Shown here: piece by piece, positions 19,582 to 29,628 of the stretch | Layout: each line of letters begins with the position of its first letter | How positions within the stretch are numbered: the first letter of the stretch is position 1 | DNA from: Candidatus Aminicenantota bacterium | Lineage (GTDB): Bacteria > Acidobacteriota > Aminicenantia > Aminicenantales > Aminicenantaceae | Direction: 5' to 3' | Assembly (NCBI GenBank): GCA_014727835.1 | Contig: WJMT01000039.1 | Coordinates: 34,350 to 98,349 of the forward strand | DNA: 64,000 nucleotides | The notes under the pieces: generated by a model | What the model saw: only the letters and a program-made list of their open reading frames with translations | What the model was told of the DNA's origin: nothing | The model's database searches: none | Made by a program: the position numbers and the translations under genes

Positions 19582-20481
19582 CTATAATTTGATTTGATGG
19601 AATGCGGATAACATTAAAGCTGTTGAATCGATCTCTTTGATTTCCTTATAGATGATTTCAACGATGCTGGGCCAACGGCTCTGGCCTTCTGGGACTCCGA
19701 ATTCTTTTTTGACTTCATCTAAGGATTTGCCGTTCTGTATCAATGTTTTTATTTTTTCCTGTTTCTGTTCCAGAGAAGTGATCATATTCAGAATATCTTT
19801 CCTCTGGGCAATACCTCCGTGCCCATGAACAAAGGTTTCTGCATCCAGATCCAGGATCCCTTTCAAAGTCTTAACCAATCCGAAAGAATTCCCGTTTTTG
19901 TGCTTGTGTATGAGAGGATCTCTGTTGAGAAAGATCAGGTCTCCCAGAAAAACCACTTTTTGTTTTGGAAAAAAAACCACAATATCTCCATTGGTATGAG
20001 CAGGAGTGAAATGAAGGAGCTTGATGGTCTCTGTGCCGAGATGTAAGTTCAGTTCTTTATGAAAGGTCTGGTTGGGCAGGTATTTTCTCAATTCCTGGTC
20101 TTCAAATGCTTTGTCCATGTGTTTGCGAGTGTTGTGATGGGAAATGATGCTGATTCCCTGAGGAAACCCGGAAAGACCGTTCACATGGTCTCCATCGCTG
20201 TGGGTGAGAACCACTGTCATGACCGGATTTGGAGTGAGCTTTTTGATTTTCTCGATCATCTGTTTGGCTGATTCTTTGCTCATTTTAGCATCGATCACAA
20301 GGACCTGGTTTTCTCCGATAAAAAAGCCGGTGTTGGCACCGCTTCCCCCTGAGACTTCATAAATGTTTTTTTTGACTTTGATGATTTCAAGTGGAGGTGC
20401 CTCTCTCTGGGCAAAAGAAAGTGACAGCACAAACGAAATCATTACAAAAAGAATTAACAAAAATTTGTGGTGTGTTCTCAT
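19582..20481 (-). CDS. Metallo-beta-lactamase fold hydrolase, secreted
   Basis: 'TVVLTHSDGDHVNGLSGFP', 'LLHFTPAHTNGDIVVFFPKQKVVFLGDLIF', 'VHGHGG'; start MRTHHKF. Confidence 0.8.
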   Translation of the reverse strand: MRTHHKFLLILFVMISFVLSLSFAQREAPPLEIIKVKKNIYEVSGGSGANTGFFIGENQVLVIDAKMSKESAKQMIEKIKKLTPNPVMTVVLTHSDGDHVNGLSGFPQGISIISHHNTRKHMDKAFEDQELRKYLPNQTFHKELNLHLGTETIKLLHFTPAHTNGDIVVFFPKQKVVFLGDLIFLNRDPLIHKHKNGNSFGLVKTLKGILDLDAETFVHGHGGIAQRKDILNMITSLEQKQEKIKTLIQNGKSLDEVKKEFGVPEGQSRWPSIVEIIYKEIKEIDSTALMLSAFHQIKL

Positions 20482-20507
20482 GTATAACCTCCTGCTCATT
20501 TAATCTC

Positions 20508-20640
20508 GCCTGTTCATAAAAAAATTGGCGATGTCTTATTTATTTTTCTTTTATGCGATAATCCAGATTTTTTCAAGTATATTTATCAAGATGTTTTTGG
20601 TTCCGGTTTTTCACGTTAATCGCTTTTTTTAAAAACCAGG
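20508..20640. repeat. Left-end copy of the same dispersed element
   Basis: TTCATAAAAAAATTGGCGATGTCTTATTTATTTTTCTTTTATGCGATAATCCAGATTTTTTCAAG... aligns by eye with 38895-39020. Confidence 0.5.
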
Positions 20641-20716
20641 ATTTTTTTGGAAAGGCCGTCAGTGAATTCATGATAAAAGATTCTTTGGCTCCAATCAATT
20701 GCAAGTTCCAAGGTTC

Positions 20717-23014
20717 TCATTCCTCTTCTTGAGAAGAAGAAATGGAATATTCTGGGGGATCGATTCCCAGAAGGTGTTCCACAAAGTAATCCCATCTTTT
20801 TTGAATAAAATAGTCTCTGAAAACTCCATGATAGCCGTGATGGTTGTTGGGCAGGATCAGCAGATCAAAATCTCTTTTGTTTTTGATCAGAGCATGGGCC
20901 AGTCTTATGGTTGAGGCAGGATTCACGTTTTCGTCCAGATCTCCGTGCACCAGAAGCAGTTTTCCTTGGAGATTCCCTGCCAGAGTGATGTTAGACTGAT
21001 CCTCATAATAGGTATCCACCGGATAACCCATATAAAGTTCAGGCCACCATGCCTTGGCCATTCTGTGGTCGTGATTTCCTGAGGACGAAACAGCGACTTT
21101 ATAAAAGTCCGGCCATTTCAAGAGAGCATGCGCCGCGTCATATCCTCCTGCAGAATGTCCGTAGATCCCTATTTTCTCCAAATCCATATAAGGACGGTCC
21201 CGGGCTATGTGTTTTAAGGCGGTGATATGGTCTGTGCAGCCTCTTCCTAGGTTCTGGTAAGAGAAATCGTGAAACATTTTAGAACGGCGCGCGGTTCCCC
21301 GGCCGTCGATGGTGACCGCAATGAATCCCAGTTCTGCTAGGGGAGTGTTAGAGTGAAAAAGTGCTCGGGAAAAAGCCTTGGGTGTGTTCACAGCTTGAGG
21401 GCCGGTATAGGTTTGATCGATGACAGGGTATTTTAGGGATGGGTCAAAGTGTGTGGGCTTCCAAATGAGCCCAAAAATATCTGTTTTTCCATCAGCCGCC
21501 TTGGTCTGGAATGGTTCGGGAGGTTCCCAGCCCATTGAAGCGATATCTGAGATGTCTGCCTTTTCCAATTCCATGAGAATGGACCCGTCATCCAATGCAC
21601 GAAGCACAGATTGGGGGGAAGAAAGCACAGTGGAATAATTATCCACTATGTAGAGATGATCCGGCGAGACATGAATCTCGTGATCCGCATGTTCAGGGGT
21701 TAAAAGCTTCAATTCTGAGCCATCCATTTTGATGCTGTATAGATGAACCAGGTAGGGATCCCGGTTTTTTTCCTTCCCCACTGCTTTGAAAACAATGGTG
21801 TTGTTCTTTTGATCCACGAAAACCAAATCCAGAACCACAAATTCACCCTCTGTGATTTGACGGATAAGGGTTCCTTCCTCCCAATTATAAAGATAAATGT
21901 GGTTCCATCCGCTTGTTTCTGAGGTGATGAGAGCTGTTTTCGATTCTGGCAAAACTTTGTAGTGGAACAGGTAGGGTTCGATATAGGTCCTGTTTTCGTC
22001 TCTAATCTTGGCTTCCATATCGCCGGTTTGAGCATTGATTTCATATAGATTGACAGCTTTGTATCCCCGGTCGAATTTTCGGGCATACAGTTTTTGGCTG
22101 TTTTGAAACCAGTGGACATCCATACCCAAAAATTGCGGAATGGGATCCACCCTGACCTGGATCTCTTTTCTTGAGTCAATATCAAAGATGATGGGCATGA
22201 AAAAAGCGGTCTCGGTCTCTCCGGGAAGTGCCCGGTAGTAAGATAAATGCTGAGCCCTGAAGGAATCTTCATCTGCGGATTTGAGTAAAAAAAGTTTTTT
22301 CGCTTTCCTGAGGTCTAAAATATGAGTGTAGATTTTAGTAGAATCAGGAGACCATTTGAGAAAAATTTGACCTTCTCTTTTTCCGTTTTCCCCTTCCATC
22401 AAATCTCCCCACCCCAGCCGGGAGGCGTATTCATGTTTTGGTGTTCCTTTGGTGCTGAGCTGGATTTCTTTTTGAGTCTGTGTGGAACGGATAAAAAGAT
22501 TGTGGTCTTTAATAAAGGCTTCCCATTTTTTATCAGGAGATAAGCGTTCTTGTTTGTCTTCCTCTTCTTTTTCATGTTTTTTCATCAACCTGTAGTCGGT
22601 CAGATCTGCTGACCAAATCTGGTCATTGAATTTGAATTCCATGGTTTTTGAATCCACAAACTCAATGTGATCAAAGGGCAGTTCTGTGCTGGCGATGTCT
22701 TTTTCTGTTTGTTCGGAGAGGGCTTCAGCCAATTTTTGGTGGTCAAAGGCAGGGAGTTTCTGCTTTTGTGCAGGATTCACCTTCCAGAATTTTTTCCCTT
22801 CTCGTGTGTGGGCTTTGTACCAGAAGGAAGAGGTCTCATGGATCCAGTGGGGGGAGACCCTCATATTGTAAGCGATTTTTCTCAGATTTTGCGGCAGGAA
22901 ACTTTCAGCTCTCTGGTAATCTTTTTTGGTGATGGTTGGGCTTGCATGGTTCTGACATGACACAAAAAGAGCGGTCATTAATAAAAAAAGTATAAATTTT
23001 GTTTGATGTTTCAT
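20717..23014 (-). CDS. S9 family prolyl oligopeptidase (DPP IV-like), lipoprotein-type signal
   Basis: 'LFVSCQN' lipobox, 'IGIYGHSAGGYDAAHAL' nucleophile, 'LLLVHGDLDENVNPAST' Asp loop, 'NNHHGYHG'. Confidence 0.85.
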   Translation of the reverse strand: MKHQTKFILFLLMTALFVSCQNHASPTITKKDYQRAESFLPQNLRKIAYNMRVSPHWIHETSSFWYKAHTREGKKFWKVNPAQKQKLPAFDHQKLAEALSEQTEKDIASTELPFDHIEFVDSKTMEFKFNDQIWSADLTDYRLMKKHEKEEEDKQERLSPDKKWEAFIKDHNLFIRSTQTQKEIQLSTKGTPKHEYASRLGWGDLMEGENGKREGQIFLKWSPDSTKIYTHILDLRKAKKLFLLKSADEDSFRAQHLSYYRALPGETETAFFMPIIFDIDSRKEIQVRVDPIPQFLGMDVHWFQNSQKLYARKFDRGYKAVNLYEINAQTGDMEAKIRDENRTYIEPYLFHYKVLPESKTALITSETSGWNHIYLYNWEEGTLIRQITEGEFVVLDLVFVDQKNNTIVFKAVGKEKNRDPYLVHLYSIKMDGSELKLLTPEHADHEIHVSPDHLYIVDNYSTVLSSPQSVLRALDDGSILMELEKADISDIASMGWEPPEPFQTKAADGKTDIFGLIWKPTHFDPSLKYPVIDQTYTGPQAVNTPKAFSRALFHSNTPLAELGFIAVTIDGRGTARRSKMFHDFSYQNLGRGCTDHITALKHIARDRPYMDLEKIGIYGHSAGGYDAAHALLKWPDFYKVAVSSSGNHDHRMAKAWWPELYMGYPVDTYYEDQSNITLAGNLQGKLLLVHGDLDENVNPASTIRLAHALIKNKRDFDLLILPNNHHGYHGVFRDYFIQKRWDYFVEHLLGIDPPEYSISSSQEEE

Positions 23015-23142
23015 ATCTCCTCCTTGGAGGAATTATATTTAAAAGAGATTCCATTAGCAATTTATGGATTCCTTTGTTCTTTCAAATAGGGAAGAGTTGT
23101 GTATAATATTGGGAATCGATTTGAAGAAATTTGATATTTAAG

Positions 23143-24057
23143 ATGAAAAAGAAATTGAGTGAAAAAGCTCTGGGAACCTGGTCTGCAGTGGCTGCTTATG
23201 GATCCTGGGGACTGCTTCCTCTGTTTTGGAAGACCCTGGACCGGATTCCAGCGCAAAACATTTTGGCCCACCGAATTGTGTGGTCATTGGTTTTTCTTGC
23301 TTTTCTGATCTCCTACCGAAAGAAATGGCTTCGAATCAAAAATATATTTTTGCATAAAAAGAAAAGGATCTCTTTTTTGTTCACAGCAGGTTTTTTGGGA
23401 GTGAACTGGTTCACTTACATATGGGCTGTGAATTCAGGGCATGTGGTGGATGCTAGTCTGGGATATTTCATAAATCCTCTGGTGGTTGTGCTTCTCGGCG
23501 TTTTGTTTCTTAAAGAAACCCTTAACTTTTGGCAGAAAATCTCGGTGTTTCTTGCTTTTGTGGGTGTTCTGTATATGACGATTGATGTGGGAAGAATTCC
23601 TTGGGTCTCTCTGACTCTCGCATTGACTTTTGCTTTGTATGGGCTTTTTCGGAAAAAAGCGGATGCGGACTCAATGCCGGGGCTGGCTTCTGAGATGATG
23701 ATACTCGCTCCCTTGGCACTGGCGTTTTTGGTGTATGTGAATATCAACAGCAAAGGTTTTATAGGCAAGTTGCCGGTTTCCACTCATATTCTTCTGCTTT
23801 GCACCGGTGTGGTCACTGCAGTTCCTCTTCTGTGTTTCAATTACGGAGTGAAAAGAGTCGAACTCAAGACCATTGGATTTCTCCAGTATCTATCTCCCAC
23901 TTTTCAGCTTTTTCTGGGAGTGTTTGCCTTTAAGGAGGCCTTTTCTTTGACCCACATGGTGAGCTTTGGGCTCATCTGGGTTGCCTTGATTCTCTACTCC
24001 ATATCCAACACCTCTTTTATGCGACGGATTGAGCCTAGTGTGAATCAAGGCCATTGA
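23143..24057 (+). CDS. rarD: EamA-family transporter, RarD-like
   Basis: 'GTWSAVAAYGSWGLLPLFWKTLDRIPAQNILAHRIVWSLVFL', 'NWFTYIWAVNSGHVVDASLGYFINPLVVVLLG'. Confidence 0.8.
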   Translation: MKKKLSEKALGTWSAVAAYGSWGLLPLFWKTLDRIPAQNILAHRIVWSLVFLAFLISYRKKWLRIKNIFLHKKKRISFLFTAGFLGVNWFTYIWAVNSGHVVDASLGYFINPLVVVLLGVLFLKETLNFWQKISVFLAFVGVLYMTIDVGRIPWVSLTLALTFALYGLFRKKADADSMPGLASEMMILAPLALAFLVYVNINSKGFIGKLPVSTHILLLCTGVVTAVPLLCFNYGVKRVELKTIGFLQYLSPTFQLFLGVFAFKEAFSLTHMVSFGLIWVALILYSISNTSFMRRIEPSVNQGH

Positions 24058-24113
24058 CACTCAATCATTTTGCCGTTAATAATAATACTTACAATATAAA
24101 AAGGAGAAATCCC

Positions 24114-25745
24114 ATGACGTTTTTGCTTTCAAAAAAACAGGCCAAATGGACTGTCTTTTTATCAGTCTTGGTTTTGATGCTGTCTCTTTTGGTGTTTTCT
24201 TTTTTGGAAAGACCAGAGATCCCCAAAGTCGAAAATGATTTTCAAGGATGCACCAGCATCATGGTGGGTCGTTTGGCCACAACCGATGGATCTGTGATCA
24301 CAGCTCATTCCTGTGATGGAAATTACAGGACCTGGGTCCGCATTGAACCCGGCCGAACTTATCCTGAAGGTGCAACCACAAAAGTTTATCACGGCCTTTT
24401 GCACAATGAAACGCCCTGGGATCAGAGAGGGATTATAGAGCAGGGAGAGATTCCACAAGTCAAGAAGACCTATGCTTTTTTGAATACAGCGTATCCTTGC
24501 ATGAACGAGAAGCAGCTGGCCATTGGAGAGACCACTATCGGAGGCCGGAGAGAGCTGAGAAATACAGAAGGGATCTTTTATATTGAAGAGCTTCAGCGGA
24601 TGGCTCTTCAGAGATGCACTACAGCCAGAGAGGCGATTCAAGTGATCGGCAATCTGGTCAAAGAGTATGGCTATTGTGATCGGGGAGAGTGTCTGACGTT
24701 TGCGGATCCAAAAGAAGTCTGGCATTTTGAAATATTCGGAGCAGGGCCCCTGGAGATAGGAGCTGTATGGGCAGCAGTCCGGATTCCGGATGACCATGTG
24801 GGGGTCTCTGCAAACATTCCCAGAATCGGTGAGCTTGATCTGGATGACCCGGACAATTACATGGCTTCTGATAATGTCTACAGAGTCGCACAGGAGATGG
24901 GTTGGTGGGATCCAGAAAGTGATAAGCCTTTTAAGTTCTGGAAAGCTTACAGCGGCAGAAAACCATTTTCTTACAGAGAGTATTTTGTATTGAACCAGGT
25001 GGCCCCTTCCCTGGAACTTGATTTCAGTGCATCAGAGCTGCCTTTTTCTGTCAAGTGCGAGAAAAAACTCTCTGTCCGGGATGTGATGGCCTTTTACAGA
25101 CAGACCTATCAGGGAACTGAGTGGGATATGACCCAAAACTTGATGGTGAAAAAGAGAAGAAGCGATGAGCTGATCCTAAGCCCGGTGGTCAATCCATGGA
25201 TGTCCTGGGATTTCATATCCCTTCTCAACACCATCAAACCCGGGACAGTCAAACCGGTTCGGACGATTGCTATTGCCGGATGTTCTTATTCTGAAGTCCT
25301 TCAGTGCCGAAGCTGGCTTCCTGATGAGGTGGGAGGAATCGCCTGGTTTTCATTTGATAATCCGGGCCAGAGCCCACGGATTCCCATATTTGCCGGAGTG
25401 ACAGAGCTGCCGCAGAGCTTTGAAAAATGCGCCCAGCATCGATATCGAACGGATTCGGCCTGCTGGGCATTCAGAAGGGCCAACCGTCTGTCTCAGGTAA
25501 GATGGGGCAAAGCAGGGACATACATCAAAGAAGCGGTCTCAGATTTCGAAAACAAAGCTTTTACAGACCTCACTCTTATCGAACAAACGGTGAAGCAATG
25601 GTATGGGGAGGATCCTTCCGAGGAGAACCTGCAGAAAATAAAAGATTATCTCACACAATACACCAATGATTTTGCCCGGGCAGCCATCAATAAATACTGG
25701 GAGCTGGGAGATCAATTTTGGGGGATGTTTGGCCGGGGCTTCTGA
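24114..25745 (+). CDS. C69-family dipeptidase
   Basis: 'CTSIMVGRLATTDGSVITAHSCDGNYRTWVRIEPG', 'IGETTIGGRREL'; ATG preceded by aaggag. Confidence 0.8.
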   Translation: MTFLLSKKQAKWTVFLSVLVLMLSLLVFSFLERPEIPKVENDFQGCTSIMVGRLATTDGSVITAHSCDGNYRTWVRIEPGRTYPEGATTKVYHGLLHNETPWDQRGIIEQGEIPQVKKTYAFLNTAYPCMNEKQLAIGETTIGGRRELRNTEGIFYIEELQRMALQRCTTAREAIQVIGNLVKEYGYCDRGECLTFADPKEVWHFEIFGAGPLEIGAVWAAVRIPDDHVGVSANIPRIGELDLDDPDNYMASDNVYRVAQEMGWWDPESDKPFKFWKAYSGRKPFSYREYFVLNQVAPSLELDFSASELPFSVKCEKKLSVRDVMAFYRQTYQGTEWDMTQNLMVKKRRSDELILSPVVNPWMSWDFISLLNTIKPGTVKPVRTIAIAGCSYSEVLQCRSWLPDEVGGIAWFSFDNPGQSPRIPIFAGVTELPQSFEKCAQHRYRTDSACWAFRRANRLSQVRWGKAGTYIKEAVSDFENKAFTDLTLIEQTVKQWYGEDPSEENLQKIKDYLTQYTNDFARAAINKYWELGDQFWGMFGRGF

Positions 25746-25792
25746 TTGGCCTGTGATTCAGCTTTATTTGGATTTGATAATAAAGGAAATGA

Positions 25793-26068
25793 TTAGCAGT
25801 AGGTGTCCTGTTTCCACCAGGAATCAACCAACTCCAGGTTTCCCTCTTTATCTTTAAACAGGAATTTTGTTCCCTGTTTGGGGCCGATCTCAAGCCCTTT
25901 ATGTATCACAATGAGCTGAAGATTTTCATCTTTTTCAAAGTGCTCCTTGGCTTTGTTGATGGCATCCTCTTCAGAGGCATAAGCCTTTTTGTCGTCCAAG
26001 ATTAAAGTGTCTTCATATGCATAATCTGATTTGGATTTGAAACCTTGAAGGAAATATTTGATTTTCAT
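25793..26068 (-). CDS. Hypothetical protein
   Basis: 91 aa ORF with upstream gaggag; no family recognised. Confidence 0.45.
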   Translation of the reverse strand: MKIKYFLQGFKSKSDYAYEDTLILDDKKAYASEEDAINKAKEHFEKDENLQLIVIHKGLEIGPKQGTKFLFKDKEGNLELVDSWWKQDTYC

Positions 26069-26088
26069 AGATTTCTCCTCTGATGAAT

Positions 26089-26124
26089 ATGAGCCTGAAC
26101 CATTTGTGAGATGTCCTGGCTCAT
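26089..26124. other. Perfect 7-bp inverted repeat (ATGAGCC...GGCTCAT) followed by T-tract on + strand
   Basis: ATGAGCC 26089-26095, GGCTCAT 26118-26124, then TTTTG; lies between divergent genes. Confidence 0.5.
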
Positions 26125-26255
26125 TTTTGTTAAGTGCATGAAAAATCTATTTTAGTGCAAAAGCAAATGAATGTAAATTGATTCATGGATTTTTTGCCGA
26201 TGTTGACAGGACCTATGGAACCAAATAAAATCAACTGAGATTGGAAAGGTCTGTG

Positions 26256-27224
26256 ATGCTGATATTGAACCAAGAAGATCTGTGGAGAGTCGTATCCCGG
26301 AATGAGGTAGTGGATTCTGTAGAGCAGGCATTGCTGCTGTATGAAAGCAGAGATTTTCATATGCCTGATCGGATGCACGTGGACCACAGGGGAAACACGC
26401 TTTTATTGATGCCCTGTTTCACTGAAAAAAGCATGGGCACAAAACTGGTGTCTTTATTTCCTGAAAATTCGGAGCAGGACATCCCTGTGCTTTTTGGAGT
26501 GATGGTACTCAATGACGGGGAGACCGGAAAACCTCTGGCTTTGCTGGATGGGGCGGCTTTGACTGCACTGAGGACCGGAGCTGTGGGAAGTGTGAGCATC
26601 CGTCATATGACCTCTAAAAAAGTGAAAAATCTGGGAGTGGTGGGAGCTGGAGTCCAAGGATTTCATCAAATCCTGACTGCATGCACTCAGAGAGATTTCA
26701 AAACCATTTATGTGTATGATATGGTCTCTGAAAAAGCTGAGCGATTGCGTCAAATCTTGACAGACCATGTTCAAGGAATCGATGTCAAAACAGCTCGGAA
26801 TTCAGAAGAGCTGCTCAAAGAGTCTGAGGTGGTGATCACAGCCACCACATCCACCAAGCCCGTGCTTCCTGACCAAAAGGGTTTGTTTCAGGGAAAACAT
26901 ATTGTGGGGATCGGCTCTTACAAACCAGATATGAGGGAATTCCCTCAAGCTCTGTTCCAAAGCCTGAAAATCATGACAGTGGACACAGAGCATGCTTTGG
27001 AGGAGTCCGGAGACCTTAAAGTGCCTTTAGAGAAGGGATGGATTCAAAAACAACAGATCATGACTTTGGGAAAGGTCATTTCCGGGAAAGCAACTCTGAA
27101 ACCAGAAGGAGAGAGAGCAACGGTCTTTAAGTCAGTGGGGATGGCTCTTTTTGACCTGGTGGTATCTGAATACATCTACAAAAAAGCCAACCAAAAAGGC
27201 ATTGGCAGAGAGGTCGATTTTTAA
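26256..27224 (+). CDS. Ornithine cyclodeaminase/mu-crystallin family, likely delta1-pyrroline-2-carboxylate reductase
   Basis: 'GTKLVSLFPENSEQDIPVLFGVMVLNDGETGKPLALLDGAALTALRTGAVGSV', 'LGVVGAGVQGFHQ'; 15 bp before a T3HypD-type gene. Confidence 0.85.
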   Translation: MLILNQEDLWRVVSRNEVVDSVEQALLLYESRDFHMPDRMHVDHRGNTLLLMPCFTEKSMGTKLVSLFPENSEQDIPVLFGVMVLNDGETGKPLALLDGAALTALRTGAVGSVSIRHMTSKKVKNLGVVGAGVQGFHQILTACTQRDFKTIYVYDMVSEKAERLRQILTDHVQGIDVKTARNSEELLKESEVVITATTSTKPVLPDQKGLFQGKHIVGIGSYKPDMREFPQALFQSLKIMTVDTEHALEESGDLKVPLEKGWIQKQQIMTLGKVISGKATLKPEGERATVFKSVGMALFDLVVSEYIYKKANQKGIGREVDF

Positions 27225-27239
27225 AACAGGAAATAACCC

Positions 27240-28268
27240 ATGAACAGTGATTGGAAACCTCCTTCAGGCTGGAAAGGCATTGAAACGCTGGAAGCCCATA
27301 CAGCCGGCGAACCTTTAAGACTGATCACCAAAGGCCTTCCTGCGATTCCCGGAGACACCATTTTAGAAAAGCGCCGGTATTTTCGCCGTCATCTGGACCA
27401 TATCCGGACCGGCTTGATGTGGGAGCCGCGGGGCCATGCAGACATGTACGGAGCAGTGCTCACAGAACCTGTGAGTTCAGATGCCGATTTCGGGGTGTTT
27501 TTTCTCCACAACCAAGGCTATTCCACTATGTGCGGTCATGCCATTGTTGCTTTGGCCAAAATGACTCTGGATACAGGAATGATCAAAAAACAGGGCTCTC
27601 ATCCCGAGGTCAGAATAGATACCCCTGCTGGTCTGGTCAGAGCCACGGCTTTGCGAGAAAAAGGGACGGTCCAGCAGGTTTCTTTTTTAAATGTTCCATC
27701 TTTTGTGTATAAAAAGGACCTGGAAGTCCGGGTCCCGGACTTGGGATTGATTCATTATGATATCGGCTTTGGGGGGGCTTTCTATGTATTTTGCAAGGCT
27801 CAAGAATTGAAGGTTTCTCTCAAGCCAGACCAGTATTCCCGCTTGATTCATTTGGGACGTGTGATCAAAAAAGCGGTCATGGAGTCTGTGGACATCCGGC
27901 ATCCTTTGGAAGAGGAACTGGGTTTTTTATACGGTACCATTATCACAGGATCCCCTGTCAATCCCAGCCATCACAGCCGGAATGTGTGCATTTTTGCAGA
28001 TGGACAAGTGGACCGGTCTCCCACTGGAACCGGAGTGAGTGCCAGAGCTGCCATCCATTATTCCAGGGGAGAGCTAAGAAAGGGGGAGACTGTGGTCATA
28101 GAAAGCATCATTGGTTCCGAGTTTCAAGTGTGTGTGAAGAAGGAAACCCGGGTAGGGGATTATCCGGCTGTCATTCCTGAGGTCACAGGAAGTGCTTCTA
28201 TCATTGGTCAGAATCAGTTTTATTTTGATCCTGACGATCCCTTCAAAAAAGGATTTATCCTCAGATAA
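27240..28268 (+). CDS. Proline racemase family, trans-3-hydroxy-L-proline dehydratase type
   Basis: 'TMCGHAIVAL' (first Cys, 27531) and 'SPTGTGVSARAAI' (Thr at 28023 in place of the second Cys). Confidence 0.85.
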   Translation: MNSDWKPPSGWKGIETLEAHTAGEPLRLITKGLPAIPGDTILEKRRYFRRHLDHIRTGLMWEPRGHADMYGAVLTEPVSSDADFGVFFLHNQGYSTMCGHAIVALAKMTLDTGMIKKQGSHPEVRIDTPAGLVRATALREKGTVQQVSFLNVPSFVYKKDLEVRVPDLGLIHYDIGFGGAFYVFCKAQELKVSLKPDQYSRLIHLGRVIKKAVMESVDIRHPLEEELGFLYGTIITGSPVNPSHHSRNVCIFADGQVDRSPTGTGVSARAAIHYSRGELRKGETVVIESIIGSEFQVCVKKETRVGDYPAVIPEVTGSASIIGQNQFYFDPDDPFKKGFILR

Positions 28269-28285
28269 TCCTCCTGTAGGTCTTT

Positions 28286-29458
28286 TTATTTTTTGGTTTT
28301 TGGGAAGGAGATGACAGTGGTTTTGGTGTATTTTTCGCCGGGCTCAAGAATGGAGGAAGGGAATGAGGGATTATTAGGAGAATCCGGGAAATGCTGCGGC
28401 TCCAGGCAGAATCCATAGTGTTGTTTATACACTTTTCCTGATTTGCCTTGGATAGATCCATCCAGGAAATTTCCAGAATAAAACTGGATTCCGGGATCAG
28501 TTGTGCGAATTTCCATGACACGCCCAGAATCGGGTTCAATGACTCGGGCAGCCAGTTTCAAGGTTCCTTTTTCTCCGTTCAGTACAAAATTGTGGTCATA
28601 TCCACTCTGGACCTGGTCAATACGTTCTCCGATCCTGGTGAGTGAGGTGAAATCAAAAGGAGTGTCTTTGACTGGGAGGATTTCGCCGGTGGGAATGAGC
28701 TCTGAGTTCACAGGTGTATATTTCTCTGCGTTGATAAACAGTTCGTGGTCTAAAATATCGCTGCTTCCCTGTCTTTGGAGGTTGAAATAGCTGTGATGGG
28801 TTAAATTGACCGGAGTGGCTTTGTCTGTTTCCGCCTCATAATTGATCTGCAGTTCATTGTTTTGAGTGAGAGTGTAAGTCACTGTACAGGACAGGTTTCC
28901 AGGATACCCTTCTTCTCCGTCCGGGCTCAGATAGCTGAATCTGACACCGGCTGAATCTTTATTTTCAAAGGGAACCGCTTTCCAGACTCTCTTGTCAAAT
29001 CCTTTGATCCCTCCATGGAGATGATGGCTGTTGTTGTTTTGAGCCAGCTTGTATTCCACTCCGTTCAGAGTGAAGGTCCCGTCTTTGATGCGGTTGGCGT
29101 AGCGGCCCACAGTGGCTCCAAAGTAAGGGGTTTCATCCAAGTATCCATCTAAACGGTCATAACCCAGAGTGACATCAGCCGGCTCTCCGTTCTGGTCCGG
29201 CACCACAAGAGAGACCAGAATAGCCCCATAATTGGTGATTTCAGCTTTCATTCCATTGGGATTGGTTAAAACATATAAATCGATGGTCCGGCCGTCCGGC
29301 ATAGTGCCGAATTCCTTTGTTTCAAGAGTCATGGTCATTGTTCCTTTCTCCAGAGTTCCTTTGGTTTTGTCTTCAGTCTTCTCACCGCACGCTGAAAACA
29401 GGGATATCAAAAGTGAAAAAAATAAAACCATTGCTGAGAGAAAATTTTGCTGTTTCAT
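28286..29458 (-). CDS. galM: Aldose 1-epimerase (galactose mutarotase), lipoprotein
   Basis: 'TNYGAILVSLVVPDQNGEPADVTLGYD', 'YFGATVGRYANRI', 'NLTHHSYFNL', 'YDHNFVL'; 'LFSACGE' lipobox. Confidence 0.85.
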   Translation of the reverse strand: MKQQNFLSAMVLFFSLLISLFSACGEKTEDKTKGTLEKGTMTMTLETKEFGTMPDGRTIDLYVLTNPNGMKAEITNYGAILVSLVVPDQNGEPADVTLGYDRLDGYLDETPYFGATVGRYANRIKDGTFTLNGVEYKLAQNNNSHHLHGGIKGFDKRVWKAVPFENKDSAGVRFSYLSPDGEEGYPGNLSCTVTYTLTQNNELQINYEAETDKATPVNLTHHSYFNLQRQGSSDILDHELFINAEKYTPVNSELIPTGEILPVKDTPFDFTSLTRIGERIDQVQSGYDHNFVLNGEKGTLKLAARVIEPDSGRVMEIRTTDPGIQFYSGNFLDGSIQGKSGKVYKQHYGFCLEPQHFPDSPNNPSFPSSILEPGEKYTKTTVISFPKTKK

Positions 29459-29628
29459 GGTCATCTCCTTTTGGTTTATACTGAAAGTTTAAATGAATGC
29501 AGAATCATTCGCAATCAATAAGATGTTGAGTCAGAAATTTGATTTGAGGTTGAGGAAGATCGATTTATGTTTCATAATGGCGTTTGATTACAAACAGTTG
29601 GATTTGCTGCTATAAGTAAGGAGGATGG

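Noticed and set aside
23071-23110. Strong sigma-70 promoter before rarD (TATAAT-like at ~23102)
   Set aside because: No -35 hexamer at acceptable spacing, so not reported as a feature.
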